From Ruminiclostridium sp. (lineage in GTDB: Bacteria; Bacillota; Clostridia; Oscillospirales; Ruminococcaceae), in assembly GCA_017624025.1 (NCBI GenBank), contig JAGANY010000041.1:1-61777 (forward strand): a stretch of DNA of 61,777 nt. Direction: 5' to 3'. The notes under the pieces are model-generated. The model worked only from the letters and a program-made list of their open reading frames with translations. It was not told where the DNA came from and made no database searches. A program made the position numbers and the translations under genes. Below, piece by piece: positions 52,154 through 61,586 of this stretch (its first letter is position 1; each line of letters opens with the position of its first letter).

Positions 52154-53335
52154 TTATGCATTAGAATTATCGATATTTCCGGACGCGTTAAGATGTGTAA
52201 CATATCCTGCACCGTCACGGGAAGGTGTGGATACGTTAAGACCGAACCAGTATCCTGCAAGACCCTGGTCATCAGCAACAGGATTGTTGTAGTCGTACTC
52301 AAAAGAGAAACCACTCTTGTAATTTACAAGCTGGAACTGTACTTTATACTGTCCCGAAGCTGAGAAATTAAACTTGAGGTATCCGCTGTTGTCTGATTCA
52401 TCGCCGCTCTTATAAGTACTTGTACCGCTTGTTGTAACTTCCTTATAGTTCTTTACAACATAGTGGGGAGGTAATCTTAAATCGAGGCTGAAATTTGAAG
52501 TATCGATACCTGTGGGTGCGGGATTAGGCTGGATTGTAAGAGTATATGTACCCGGGATAGACTGGTTAGAGGATGCTGTATATTCAACATTTAAAAGAAC
52601 AGAACCATTACCATTATCAAAGCTCGGGTTTGCGGAGTCGCTGTACTTTGCGAGTGTTGTAATCGGAACAACATCACCGTAAAGAATTGCGTTAGGATAT
52701 AAACCACTTACAGAAATCTTAGCGTCAGCTACGATTGCTTCATCAATATTAGCACCCTTAACAGCAAATCCGCCACAGGAGTTACAAGCGTAACCGCCGC
52801 TTCCGCCGTCATAGGTAAATTTAGTTGTATCATCGTGTGTTCCTGTTTCTTCACAGTCTTCACAGAAGAGAGTCTGATAGAAAGTCATACCACAGGACGG
52901 GCAAATATAAGGTGATGTCTGCACGAAATCCTCCGGCTTTGTAGTTCCCATAAAGTCAGTGTTGTTTGCAAAATGACCGCAGCCTAAGCCACCGGCAAAA
53001 TTACAGTAAACGAAGTTCTTATAACCGTCAACCTTGTTGTATGAGATATCAAAAGTTTGAGACTGTCCTTCGACATTAAGTTTAAGAATGTTAAGACGGT
53101 TACCTGCTGCGTCAGTTTCTTCTCTGTACTTTCTATAGGTTTCGTCGCTTACAACGTTATTGATGAGATGGTTTAAATCTTCTTCTGATTTATTTGCGAT
53201 TTCTGCCTGAGTTCTTGCGTTTGCAAGAATCATAAATATAACCATTATCAGAGCTGCAAAGACCGCAATAGCAACAATACACTCTACAAGAGTAAAGCCT
53301 TTTCGTCTGTTAAGACGTTTCAAAAATTTATTCAT
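52154..53335 (-). CDS. Type IV prepilin-like protein with zinc-ribbon-like cysteine pairs
   Basis: The 393-residue protein starts with a prepilin leader (RRKGFTLVECIVAIAVFAAL, Glu at mature position 5). Residues 111-187 hold Cys111, Cys119, then CPSC (145-148), CEDC (158-161) and CNSC (184-187), resembling rubredoxin or zinc-ribbon knuckles. I know of no pilin with such an insert. The C-terminal half looks like a beta-sandwich. It may bind metal to stabilise the tip or sense metal. It sits between the PilX-like gene and the other prepilin. Confidence 0.88.
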   Translation of the reverse strand: MNKFLKRLNRRKGFTLVECIVAIAVFAALIMVIFMILANARTQAEIANKSEEDLNHLINNVVSDETYRKYREETDAAGNRLNILKLNVEGQSQTFDISYNKVDGYKNFVYCNFAGGLGCGHFANNTDFMGTTKPEDFVQTSPYICPSCGMTFYQTLFCEDCEETGTHDDTTKFTYDGGSGGYACNSCGGFAVKGANIDEAIVADAKISVSGLYPNAILYGDVVPITTLAKYSDSANPSFDNGNGSVLLNVEYTASSNQSIPGTYTLTIQPNPAPTGIDTSNFSLDLRLPPHYVVKNYKEVTTSGTSTYKSGDESDNSGYLKFNFSASGQYKVQFQLVNYKSGFSFEYDYNNPVADDQGLAGYWFGLNVSTPSRDGAGYVTHLNASGNIDNSNA

Positions 53336-53357
53336 TGCGTTATCCTTTCTTTTAATT

Positions 53358-53379
53358 ACCCGCCCGTTTAAGGGCGGGT
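53358..53379 (-). promoter_or_regulatory. Intercistronic hairpin in the pilus operon
   Basis: ACCCGCCC/GGGCGGGT, an 8-bp GC-rich stem, lies between the PilX-like and the zinc-ribbon prepilin genes, with AATTAAAAG after it on the minus strand. It may act as mRNA stabiliser or partial terminator. Confidence 0.6.
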
Positions 53380-53388
53380 ATTAAGAAA

Positions 53389-56082
53389 TCAGCCGATATA
53401 GTTGCTTCCTGCTACATCCCAGATATCAACGTGGGAAGGAGAGGAATAAGTGCCTGTTCCGGGAGGAGCGGTAGGAGGTGTACCGGGTGTGCCGGGTGTA
53501 CCGCCGCCGGGTTTTCCGCCTGTTAAGGATCCGGTCATAGCCGAAATTCTTGAAGGCTTGGGTTCAGCGTAGTAAATATAGGAAGTACCTGCACGATATG
53601 TTGAACAGATCATAGCTCCGAAGAGAGGATTTGTACCACCGGCAAGCTCCTTGTTGTTAACTTCGCCGTTAGGAGCATAGATAAATCCACAGAATGTATT
53701 CTGGATTCTTGTCATATCAATAGCTATTGCATTGTTAGCGTTAGAGATAAGCATAAACTGGTTTTCATACTGGGGAAGGGGAGTATTTGTACCTGGCTGG
53801 CACATAGTGGCTGCCTTGCTGTCACTCATATTGCCGTCTGTACCAATAACACCAATCTGTGCAGCGTTACCTACTACTTCCTTATATCCAGCGATATAAA
53901 GAGCAGTTGCTGTTGTTGCATAGTTGTTATAGTTGTAAGGAGCATAGGTTGCAGAGGGAGCATATACAGGCTGCATAATCTCAAACCATTCGCCTTCAGC
54001 ATCCTGTGCCCACTGACCTGTACCAACTTCACCGACCTGAACCTGAGTAAGTGTACTCGGATCATAGTTAGCCATTTCAAGTGTTACGTTACCGTCGCCT
54101 ACTGCAACTACCTGACCCCAGCTACCATTGTTATTGTAGTTGGTGCCCTGCCAAGCAAAAGCAGGATCATCAGCAGTTGTATCTGTATCGTCGGGATTAG
54201 CGTCAACAAGAATGTTGGGAAGAAGAACAACAGGCATTGTTCCAGCAGTACCTGAAGCATCTTCAGTATGGATGTTGTAAACAATCTGAGCACTGCCGCC
54301 GCCGATGCTGGATACACTGGAGGCAACAATATTAAGTGCACAGCCGTTAGCATTATAGGGAATATCAACAGTAACCACACTGCTGGGGCTAGAGGTTGCG
54401 GTTCTTATAGTAAGACCGTTAGGACCTGTGTAACCCCAATAATCAGTTACATCGTCACCGTCAGTATCAATTTCAGAAAGAAGGCTGAAATCGATAGTAA
54501 GAACATTAGCATATGCAGTTGCAGGGCTGGTATAGTTTTCATAAACGACATTTTCGCCTGCCTGCTGTTCAATAGCACCGCTTACGGATGTATTGTTTGT
54601 TACAGTTTCAAAGCTGTCTGATGTTGAATTAGGAACACGGTTAGTAACAGTAACCTGAATATCATCGGCATTGAATGTTCCGATAGCATTTCCTGCTGTG
54701 CTGGCAGAAGCACCACTGCTGATAGAATTGCTTGTGCCGCCGTTTACTGTAATAGTTGCTGTATCAGTTACAGGTGTTCCGTTAGGAAGGAATAATGTTC
54801 CGTTACAGTCGAAATCACCGGATACCTTAAATGTGTCATTAGAATCGGCACTATCATACTTAGGAGGATATCCTTCTGTAGTTGCGTTAGCTAAAGCAGA
54901 AGCAACGGGATTACCATCTTCATCTAAAACTGTATCGCCCATCTGGTAGTAGATATTGCCTGTAACGTGGAGATTGCCGTTAATTGTGGGAGAACCGTGA
55001 GATATGATATAAAGGTCGCCCTCAACATAGATATCAGTAGCAGTTATCTGTGCACCGTCGCCGGAGAGTACCAAATCTCCGCCTACATAAAGGTTATTGT
55101 CGTACTGGTTGTTATTGTTAAGGTCAAAGCTGTTGGCATTTGAGCCTAACATAACGAAGTCACCGCCGATATACCAGTCGTTACCGCTGCCCTGGATATT
55201 TGTTGTAAACTTATCGAGGTAGATAGAACCTGTAGATGTAACAGAACCTAAGAAGGTATTGTTATTACCGTTTACAAAGAAGGTATGATCGTTCTGGTAG
55301 AAAGCGTCATCGTTGATCTGATGAGCCTTGATTTCTACGATACGGGAAGTACGTACGATACCTGTACCGCCGTTGTTTTCGCCGATTACCTGACCTGTGG
55401 AGGTGAAGTATCTGTCAAATAATCCGCCGCCAGGTCCGGGAGTAGGAGGTGTAGGAGGTGTTCCGGGAGAACCGGGGTCGGGAGTCCAGACCTTAGACTT
55501 TACAGTCATTATGGAGTCCTGTACCGAAATAGTATTATTACGATAATATGCGGTTGTTGTAAATGTGTACTCATACTTAAAGAAGAATGTGTACTGACCT
55601 AAAGATGTATCAGGACCTGCAACAGGTGCAGAATACTGCTGTGTATTATCTTTAAGTTCGATTTCAATTTTTACGCCGTCAATTACGCCTGATATAATGG
55701 AATCAGCGTTTACAAGCTGAGAAAGAATTGTTTCGTCGCTTGCAGACGGTGTGGAAATGTTCTGGCTGGAAGCAGTAATCTTATCGCCGATCGTTTCCAT
55801 AGTTAAAACTGCGTCACGGAGAGGCTGATAATTGTTAACACCTACACCGTTTGCCGAACCGATAGGATCATTACCTACAGCGGACGCAACCATATCAGAA
55901 ACGGAGATAGCGGAAAGATAAAGCTGGGAGTAGTTATAGTTGCTTACAACGGAGTTATAAGCACTTCTTGCTGTATAATATGCGGTTGACGCCATAGTAA
56001 TAAGCAATGCCATAACAGCGATAACAGCAAAAAGAACTGCACCCTTTTTCTGCTTCATTCTGCCAATACGCTTCATCAGCAT
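53389..56082 (-). CDS. Large PilX-like pilus protein with a bactofilin-like beta-helix
   Basis: The 897-residue protein has a PilX-like N-terminus (KQKKGAVLFAVIAVMALLITMAS) without a clear prepilin E5. A Pro/Gly linker (GSPGTPPTPPTPGPGGG, about 205-222) leads to a beta-helix-like stretch (GDFVMLGSNANS, NLYVGGDLVLSGDG, VEGDLYIISHG, VTGNIYYQ) as in bactofilins. Another Ser/Thr/Asp-rich part and a second Pro/Gly tail follow. It is a plausible pilus-tip adhesin or scaffold. GGAGGT is 7 nt before the start. Confidence 0.82.
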   Translation of the reverse strand: MLMKRIGRMKQKKGAVLFAVIAVMALLITMASTAYYTARSAYNSVVSNYNYSQLYLSAISVSDMVASAVGNDPIGSANGVGVNNYQPLRDAVLTMETIGDKITASSQNISTPSASDETILSQLVNADSIISGVIDGVKIEIELKDNTQQYSAPVAGPDTSLGQYTFFFKYEYTFTTTAYYRNNTISVQDSIMTVKSKVWTPDPGSPGTPPTPPTPGPGGGLFDRYFTSTGQVIGENNGGTGIVRTSRIVEIKAHQINDDAFYQNDHTFFVNGNNNTFLGSVTSTGSIYLDKFTTNIQGSGNDWYIGGDFVMLGSNANSFDLNNNNQYDNNLYVGGDLVLSGDGAQITATDIYVEGDLYIISHGSPTINGNLHVTGNIYYQMGDTVLDEDGNPVASALANATTEGYPPKYDSADSNDTFKVSGDFDCNGTLFLPNGTPVTDTATITVNGGTSNSISSGASASTAGNAIGTFNADDIQVTVTNRVPNSTSDSFETVTNNTSVSGAIEQQAGENVVYENYTSPATAYANVLTIDFSLLSEIDTDGDDVTDYWGYTGPNGLTIRTATSSPSSVVTVDIPYNANGCALNIVASSVSSIGGGSAQIVYNIHTEDASGTAGTMPVVLLPNILVDANPDDTDTTADDPAFAWQGTNYNNNGSWGQVVAVGDGNVTLEMANYDPSTLTQVQVGEVGTGQWAQDAEGEWFEIMQPVYAPSATYAPYNYNNYATTATALYIAGYKEVVGNAAQIGVIGTDGNMSDSKAATMCQPGTNTPLPQYENQFMLISNANNAIAIDMTRIQNTFCGFIYAPNGEVNNKELAGGTNPLFGAMICSTYRAGTSYIYYAEPKPSRISAMTGSLTGGKPGGGTPGTPGTPPTAPPGTGTYSSPSHVDIWDVAGSNYIG

Positions 56083-56121
56083 GGGTATGACCTCCTTTCG
56101 TGGGTCTGTGTGTCAAAAAAC

Positions 56122-57051
56122 TTACTGGTTAACTACGATGGATACGCCGGAAGCATCAATTGTTTCGAGCTCTTCCATCTGTTCAACGCCGAAGAACATA
56201 ATTTCAACAGGAACAGTAACTTCTGTTTCGTCTGTACAAGGTGTAGCTGTATCTATTTTTTCGCCAGCAGCATTTTCAATCTGTTCTTCTTCTTCTTCAA
56301 CTTCAACAGTCATAGGAATTTCAACAGTTTCCATATATGTTGCTCTGTCAAGGCCGTAAATGTAGTCAAGGAATGCGAGGTAGTCCTTGTATGTACCTGT
56401 TACTTCAAGAGAAACAGAAATAACGCTGACTGTCTGGACTGTATCTGTTGATACTGCAAGCTTACATAAAGCTTCCTTATAAGCCTTCTTCATTGTGTCG
56501 GAATACTTGCTTACTTCAACAGTATTGCCTTCTTCGTCAAGAATAGAGATGCTTGTGATTTTATCGGCAACGATTGTGTACTTCTTGTCGCCGTCCTTGA
56601 ATTCGCCTTCTAAGAGTACTTCTCCTTCTGTACCTCTTGCAGACTGTGAATAAGCCTTAAGGTCATAGATTACAGGAGTTTCTTCGTAGATTTCGAGTTC
56701 AAGGTCTTCAGTTGTAAGAAGCTCAGCTTCAATTTCAAGAGTGGTAAGATTGCTCTTAGCAAGATGAGCGTGTACGATTTCTACTGCTTCGTATGTTGTA
56801 AGGTCAGGATAGAATCCGCCTTCGAGTGTTTCAGCACTCTTCTTTGCTTCCTTGATTTCATCATCGATTGTTGCTTCACGGGAAAGCTCAGCATTAAGCT
56901 CTTCTTCTTCCTTCTGGATAGCTGTAAGCTTGTTTTTGGAAGCATCAATGCCATCCTTGGCAGGCTTAATAAAGAGGAAAATACCTCCGGCAATAATTGC
57001 ACCTACTACAAGAATAATAATAATTGCTTTTTCGATTTTACTTAAGTTCAA
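56122..57051 (-). CDS. pilO: Type IV pilus assembly protein PilO-like
   Basis: The 309-residue protein has a short cytoplasmic start, one membrane helix (about 9-29), a coiled coil (about 35-75, ...KNKLTAIQKEEEELNAELSREATIDDE) and a globular C-terminal part with VTGTYKDYLAFLDYIYGLDRATYMETVEI, similar to PilO. It aligns the inner-membrane platform with PilM/N. It overlaps the PilM-PilN gene by 14 nt. Length is above the usual 200. Confidence 0.85.
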   Translation of the reverse strand: MNLSKIEKAIIIILVVGAIIAGGIFLFIKPAKDGIDASKNKLTAIQKEEEELNAELSREATIDDEIKEAKKSAETLEGGFYPDLTTYEAVEIVHAHLAKSNLTTLEIEAELLTTEDLELEIYEETPVIYDLKAYSQSARGTEGEVLLEGEFKDGDKKYTIVADKITSISILDEEGNTVEVSKYSDTMKKAYKEALCKLAVSTDTVQTVSVISVSLEVTGTYKDYLAFLDYIYGLDRATYMETVEIPMTVEVEEEEEQIENAAGEKIDTATPCTDETEVTVPVEIMFFGVEQMEELETIDASGVSIVVNQ

Positions 57052-58573
57052 CGTTGTTACCTCCCTTTATTCTCATTGTAAGTTCACATTCATAGAAGAT
57101 ATCGGGTTCAACTTCCTGACCGTTTTCAGATTCAGCACCTTCGTTGATATCTTCGCCCTTATAGCCTGTAAATACAATGCCTTCAAAATAATCCTGTTCA
57201 ATAAGATTTCTTACATACTTTGTAGGAATAGACTGATCCTTTGTCTGGAGTTTAACGGTTACGTTATAACCGGAAACAGCAATCTTATCGATAAGGTAAG
57301 TAGTTTCGTCGAATTCGGCAAGAGCCTTAAGGAGATTATCTCTTACAGCTGTTGTTGTCTTAGGGAGATATTCGAAGAGGGTGTTTGCTGTAAGGAGGTT
57401 ATCCTGATAAAGCTGGATGTTATCACATACTGTAATCTTTTCTTTAAGTGCAGCTCTTCTTGCATCAATTTCAGCATTGTGGATTCTTGCGTCAATTTCT
57501 GCCCATTCTTCATCATAACCCTTAGCAATGTTATTCATAGCGAAGGTTACTGCTGCAACAGCTGCAGCGGATGCAACAGCGATAAGAACAACAGCAATAA
57601 GGAACTTACTTGTGCCCTTCTTTTCCTTAACAGCAGAAGAATCGAGAAGGTTGATGTGGTCGAGATCCTTTCTTACTTTAAAGAACGCACCGATTGCATT
57701 AGCATATTCAGAGAAGTCAAAGTCACAGAATGTAACAATGTTGTTGGGCATATTAAGAATATGTGCAGGAACATTGAAAGAAGATACTGCGTTGGAAAGA
57801 GCGATAAAGTCTCTTACCTGACCATAGAACATAATTTCCTTGAGAGGTCTTGCGTCCTTTCTCTGAGAAATAAACTGAATTGTACGGAATACGTTATCGT
57901 AAACAGCCTGGTTTACGTAATCTTCGTCATTACCGTAGTCATAGGGGTCGATTCTTACGTAACGGTTAAGTGTAACCTGGCCGTTTTCATAGAGGTTGAT
58001 ATTTACGAAGTCGTTATCAACCTGTACAAGCATAAGAGGCATAGCTGACTCGAGCTTGGGAGTGTTGAGGATTAAACGGGAAATACAGTTGTTGGAAATG
58101 TTGATCTGCTTTAAGTTAAGACCGAGCTGAGTGAAAAGACGGATATAACCATCAACCATTCTCTGGGGGCAGGCTGTAGCAAGAAGCTGGAGCATAGGAG
58201 CGTCATTTTCGTCCTTTGTTTCGCCTACGATGGAATATGATATATTATATTCCTTTGTGATACCCATTGTGTTGAGGATCATAGCTTCGATAGCCGCGGA
58301 GTTTGAAATTTTCTTAGGCTTCGGAATTGTAAGTTCCTTATAAAGGATAGAACCGGAGTTGATACAAACGATTGCTTCCTTTTCCTTGATATTCTTTGTT
58401 GCGATAATATCGGTAATTTCACCTGCAACCATAGGAATATCGGTAATATAGCCGTTGCTTACGCTTCCGACAGTTAAATCTCTTGTTTCAACCTCAAGAA
58501 CACGGATTTTGTTACCGCTTAAGGTTCCGCGGACAAGCTTCACCTGCTTGTCGGTAATATCAATAGATAACAT
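57038..58573 (-). CDS. pilM: PilM-PilN fusion protein
   Basis: Residues 1-300 are PilM-like (actin fold: MLSIDITDKQVKLVRG, TQLGLNLKQINISNNCISRL, MLVQVDNDFVNINLYENGQV). INLL at 307-310 matches the start of PilN proteins, and a membrane helix at 323-346 and a periplasmic coiled-coil region follow. PilM and PilN normally are separate but bind each other (PilN's INLLP tail docks in PilM), so this fusion makes the contact permanent. It lies between pilC and pilO. Confidence 0.88.
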   Translation of the reverse strand: MLSIDITDKQVKLVRGTLSGNKIRVLEVETRDLTVGSVSNGYITDIPMVAGEITDIIATKNIKEKEAIVCINSGSILYKELTIPKPKKISNSAAIEAMILNTMGITKEYNISYSIVGETKDENDAPMLQLLATACPQRMVDGYIRLFTQLGLNLKQINISNNCISRLILNTPKLESAMPLMLVQVDNDFVNINLYENGQVTLNRYVRIDPYDYGNDEDYVNQAVYDNVFRTIQFISQRKDARPLKEIMFYGQVRDFIALSNAVSSFNVPAHILNMPNNIVTFCDFDFSEYANAIGAFFKVRKDLDHINLLDSSAVKEKKGTSKFLIAVVLIAVASAAAVAAVTFAMNNIAKGYDEEWAEIDARIHNAEIDARRAALKEKITVCDNIQLYQDNLLTANTLFEYLPKTTTAVRDNLLKALAEFDETTYLIDKIAVSGYNVTVKLQTKDQSIPTKYVRNLIEQDYFEGIVFTGYKGEDINEGAESENGQEVEPDIFYECELTMRIKGGNNVELK

Positions 58574-58640
58574 TTATGTGACCATTCCTTTCCTGAAAGA
58601 GGGATTTCCTCTCTGATTTGAATTTTTGATTTTTGTTGGA

Positions 58641-59834
58641 TTATGCACCCATGTTGCCCATACCGCCGTAGAGAATCGGGAATACACCGGCAAGGATCAT
58701 ACCGATCATAATACCCATAAAGATAATCATACACGGTTCAAGTAAGCCTACGAGCTTGCTGATAGCTGTATCTGCTTCGTCTTCGTAATAGTCAGCAGAC
58801 TTGGAAAGAATATCATCAAGTGCACCGGATTCCTCACCTACCATTATAATAGAGGTAAAGATACCGGGGAAGATACCTGTTTTCGCAATAGCAGCGGAGA
58901 GAGATTCACCGTGCTTAACGTCTTCAACAACATGTTCGTGGAAGGTTGTCTGAATATATGAGTTGTTAAGTGTATCAACTGATTTTTCAATACAGTCAAC
59001 CATCTGAAGACCTGAAGCGAAAAGGTTTGCCATTGTTCTCGCAAAACGGGAAACATAGATTGTCGAAAGAAGAGGACCTACCTTAGGGAACTTAATCAAC
59101 ATCTGGTCAACCTTATATCCGATCTTAGGGTTCTTGACAAGAACTCTTATAATGAAAATAAGAACAACCGCTACAAGAATAATAACCCACCAGTAACCAA
59201 TCATAAAGTCAGAGATACCGAACATTGCCGCTGAAAGCGGAGGAAGTTCGTCTCCGGCAAGGTCGCGGAACATCGGCATGATGAAGATAAACAGACCGAA
59301 GAATACACCTATTAAGAGGATACCGAGGATCATAGGATATGTCATAGCACCCTTGATCTTGTTGTTTGTTTTGTTTTCATTTGCATAGTGGTCAGCTACA
59401 CGGGTCATGATAGAGTCAAGGTTACCTGACGCTTCACCGGCAGCAACCATACTTACGAAAAGGTTCGGGAAAACACCCGGACGGGACTGGATCGCTTCAG
59501 AGAACGAACGACCCTTCTGAACATCTTCGTAGATTTCGAGGAGAACCGCTTTCGCTTTTTTGTTTTCCTCCTGTGAGTAAAGAATATGTAAGCTTTTTAC
59601 AAGGCTGATACCCGCTGTAAGCATTGATGCAAGCTGTCTGCACATAAATGCTAAATCGGCGGTTTTAAATTTGTACTTTGCGTCCTGCTGCTTTTCTTCG
59701 ATCTGGGTATATTGAGTACAGAAAAGATTTTTCTCTCTTAATTTCGAGGTTAAGTCGAGATAATCATCCGCATACTCTTTTCCTTTTACCTTAACACCAT
59801 TGGCATCAGTCGCAACGTATGAGAAATATGCCAT
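58641..59834 (-). CDS. pilC: Type IV pilus inner-membrane platform protein PilC
   Basis: The 397-residue protein (MAYFSYVATDANGVKVKGKE...) has two T2SSF domains with FMCRQLASMLTAGISLVKSL and SRFARTMANLFASGLQMVDC and three to four membrane helices. It is the polytopic platform turned by PilB/PilT. The ATG at 59834 is chosen over a GTG at 59840, because GGAGG is 6 nt from the former. It is the first gene of the long pilus operon. Confidence 0.95.
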   Translation of the reverse strand: MAYFSYVATDANGVKVKGKEYADDYLDLTSKLREKNLFCTQYTQIEEKQQDAKYKFKTADLAFMCRQLASMLTAGISLVKSLHILYSQEENKKAKAVLLEIYEDVQKGRSFSEAIQSRPGVFPNLFVSMVAAGEASGNLDSIMTRVADHYANENKTNNKIKGAMTYPMILGILLIGVFFGLFIFIMPMFRDLAGDELPPLSAAMFGISDFMIGYWWVIILVAVVLIFIIRVLVKNPKIGYKVDQMLIKFPKVGPLLSTIYVSRFARTMANLFASGLQMVDCIEKSVDTLNNSYIQTTFHEHVVEDVKHGESLSAAIAKTGIFPGIFTSIIMVGEESGALDDILSKSADYYEDEADTAISKLVGLLEPCMIIFMGIMIGMILAGVFPILYGGMGNMGA

Positions 59835-59885
59835 GTACACCCTCCGTTCATGTTTATTTATTAATGCGCCTATGTATGTAATTAT

Positions 59886-59914
59886 ATTATATCATAGTAA
59901 AACTTATATAACAA
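59886..59914 (-). promoter_or_regulatory. Promoter of the pilus operon
   Basis: TTGTTA (59914-59909), 17 nt, TATAAT (59891-59886) with extended TGA. The leader is only about 45 nt, too short for a riboswitch. Confidence 0.75.
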
Positions 59915-60077
59915 TAGTGTAGTCTTACAAAATTATAACTTTTATTTTGTGAAAAAAGTATTATTTAATGGTTACTAAGTTACATTTTTGTTACCATTTT
60001 TATTAAAAAAAGGCTCTTTTTAAGCAAAAATTTGCCTTTTTAAAAGATATTGTTACCGCTCTCGAAAACGATTCCAG

Positions 60078-60111
60078 CTTAATTTACTTAAATTAAGTTA
60101 ATCGCTTGTGC
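60078..60111. promoter_or_regulatory. Candidate operator TTTA-CT-TAAA (site C)
   Basis: CTTAATTTA-CT-TAAATTAAG is a perfect 9+2+9 inverted repeat, centred near 60088, about 65 nt upstream of the GH130 promoter. TTGTGC follows at 60106-60111. Sites A and B have the same core and neighbour motif. Confidence 0.5.
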
Positions 60112-60154
60112 ATTTTTACCTAAATCCGGATTTTTATTTGTTTATTTTAGCGTA

Positions 60155-60183
60155 TTGACATTAACAGTTTTATTCTATATAAT
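60155..60183 (+). promoter_or_regulatory. Consensus promoter of the GH130 gene
   Basis: TTGACA (60155-60160), 17 nt, TATAAT (60178-60183), a perfect match. Confidence 0.85.
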
Positions 60184-60266
60184 GAATATGTAAAGCGGAA
60201 TATTACCGCACATTAATTAAGGAACAACACCCGTTGTGTCTGTTCCCGATGAAAGGACGAAAACCA

Positions 60267-61274
60267 ATGAACGTAAAGATTTTTAACCAGCCTTCTCTCC
60301 CCAATATGCCCTGGCAGGACAGACCCGAAGGCTGCAAGGATGTAGTATGGCGTTACGATGCTAACCCCATTATCCCCAGAGATTTACTCCCCACAAGCAA
60401 CTCTATTTTCAATAGTGCTGTTGTTCCTTTTGAAAAGGGCGACTATAAGTTTGCAGGTGTATTCCGTGTTGACGACAAGGAAAGAAACATGGCTATCCAC
60501 GCTGGTTTCTCCAAGGACGGTATCCACTGGGATATCAACGAAAAGAAGGTTGAATGGATAAACGACGATCCCGAAACTGCTGAAGCTAATCCCTGGCAGT
60601 ACGGCTACGACCCCAGATGTGTATGGATCGAAGACAGATTCTGGATCACATGGTGTAACGCTTACGGCTGGAAGCCCACAATCGGTATGGGCTGGACAAA
60701 GGATTTCGTAGAATTCCACCAGATCGAAAACGCTTACCTCCCCTTCAACAGAAACGGCGTTCTTTTCCCCAGAAAGATCAACGGCGAATACGTAATGTTC
60801 TCCCGTCCTTCTGACAGCGGTCACACACCTTTCGGCGATATGTACCTCTCTCACTCCAAGGATATGACATACTGGGGCAAGCACAGACACGTTATGGCTC
60901 CTAACAAGGGTTGGGAATCCAAGAAGATTGGTGCCGGTCCTATCCCGATTGAAACAAGCGAAGGCTGGCTCGTATTCTACCACGGCGTTCTCGAAAGCTG
61001 TAACGGTTTCGTATATAGCTTCGGCGCTGCTATCCTCGATATTGACAAGCCCTGGGTTGTTAAGTATCGTTGCGGCGAATATCTCCTTAACCCCCGTGAG
61101 TACTACGAATGTGTAGGCGACGTTCAGAACGTAACATTCCCCTGTGCTGCTCTTTGCGACGGCGATACAGGTAGAATTGCTATCTACTACGGCTGTGCTG
61201 ATACTTGTGTATCTATGGCATTCTGTACAGTAGATGAAGTTGTTGAATACGTTAAGTCTCACTCCTGCATCTAA
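60267..61274 (+). CDS. GH130 beta-mannoside phosphorylase
   Basis: The start at 60267 ([20 protein letters not shown]) follows AAAGGA by about 10 nt and yields 335 residues, the usual GH130 length. Segments such as [51 protein letters not shown] and [19 protein letters not shown] match the GH130 beta-propeller. It should phosphorolyse beta-1,4-mannosyl linkages of mannooligosaccharides, giving mannose-1-phosphate; 4-O-beta-mannosylglucose is an alternative substrate. The enzyme is cytoplasmic and would act on sugars brought in by an ABC importer. Confidence 0.92.
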   Translation: MNVKIFNQPSLPNMPWQDRPEGCKDVVWRYDANPIIPRDLLPTSNSIFNSAVVPFEKGDYKFAGVFRVDDKERNMAIHAGFSKDGIHWDINEKKVEWINDDPETAEANPWQYGYDPRCVWIEDRFWITWCNAYGWKPTIGMGWTKDFVEFHQIENAYLPFNRNGVLFPRKINGEYVMFSRPSDSGHTPFGDMYLSHSKDMTYWGKHRHVMAPNKGWESKKIGAGPIPIETSEGWLVFYHGVLESCNGFVYSFGAAILDIDKPWVVKYRCGEYLLNPREYYECVGDVQNVTFPCAALCDGDTGRIAIYYGCADTCVSMAFCTVDEVVEYVKSHSCI

Positions 61275-61289
61275 TTAAACATATTTTTA

Positions 61290-61317
61290 AGGGCAGTCCG
61301 CAAGGGCTGCCCTTATT
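61290..61317 (+). terminator. Terminator after GH130
   Basis: AAGGGCAG/CTGCCCTT encloses TCCGCAAGGG; TATTATTTTAT follows. Confidence 0.75.
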
Positions 61318-61346
61318 ATTTTATATGATTTATTACAAAAGAATAA

Positions 61347-61372
61347 GTCATCTCATAAGAGATGACTTTTTA
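61347..61372 (-). terminator. Terminator of tRNA-Gln
   Basis: AAGTCATCTC/GAGATGACTT with ATAA loop, followed on the minus strand by TTATTCTTTT, just after the tRNA 3' end. Confidence 0.75.
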
Positions 61373-61377
61373 ATGTT

Positions 61378-61453
61378 TGGTTGGGGTGGAAGGATTTGAA
61401 CCCTCGAAATGGCGGAGTCAGAGTCCGATGCCTTACCACTTGGCGACACCCCA
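61378..61453 (-). tRNA. tRNA-Gln (anticodon CTG)
   Basis: On the minus strand TGGGGTG pairs with CACCCCA, a D arm (CGCCAAGTGGTAAGGC) and an anticodon loop CTCTGAC (anticodon CUG, reads CAG) are present, and the T arm has TTCAAAT. CCA is encoded. The first base pair of the anticodon stem appears to be a mismatch. Length is 76 nt. A terminator follows. Confidence 0.93.
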
Positions 61454-61586
61454 ATATTTACTTGCTTCATTCAGCTTATATATAATATCACATTTTTATC
61501 TGCTTGTCAATACTTTTTTAAAAATTTTTTTAAAAACTTTTTATATATACCATTATAATATATACCTGTGTTGTTGTCACAGTAGT

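Noticed and set aside
56852-58048. Long plus-strand ORF (398 residues) opposite pilO/pilMN
   Set aside because: Cys/Asn/Ile-rich shadow of the pilus genes on the other strand, without RBS or family signature.
59841-59880. c-di-GMP riboswitch for the pilus operon
   Set aside because: The leader from promoter to pilC is only about 45 nt and has no GEMM motifs.
60384-61262. Minus-strand ORF of 292 residues opposite GH130
   Set aside because: Antisense shadow; composition and lack of RBS argue against a gene, and GH130 is clear on the other strand.
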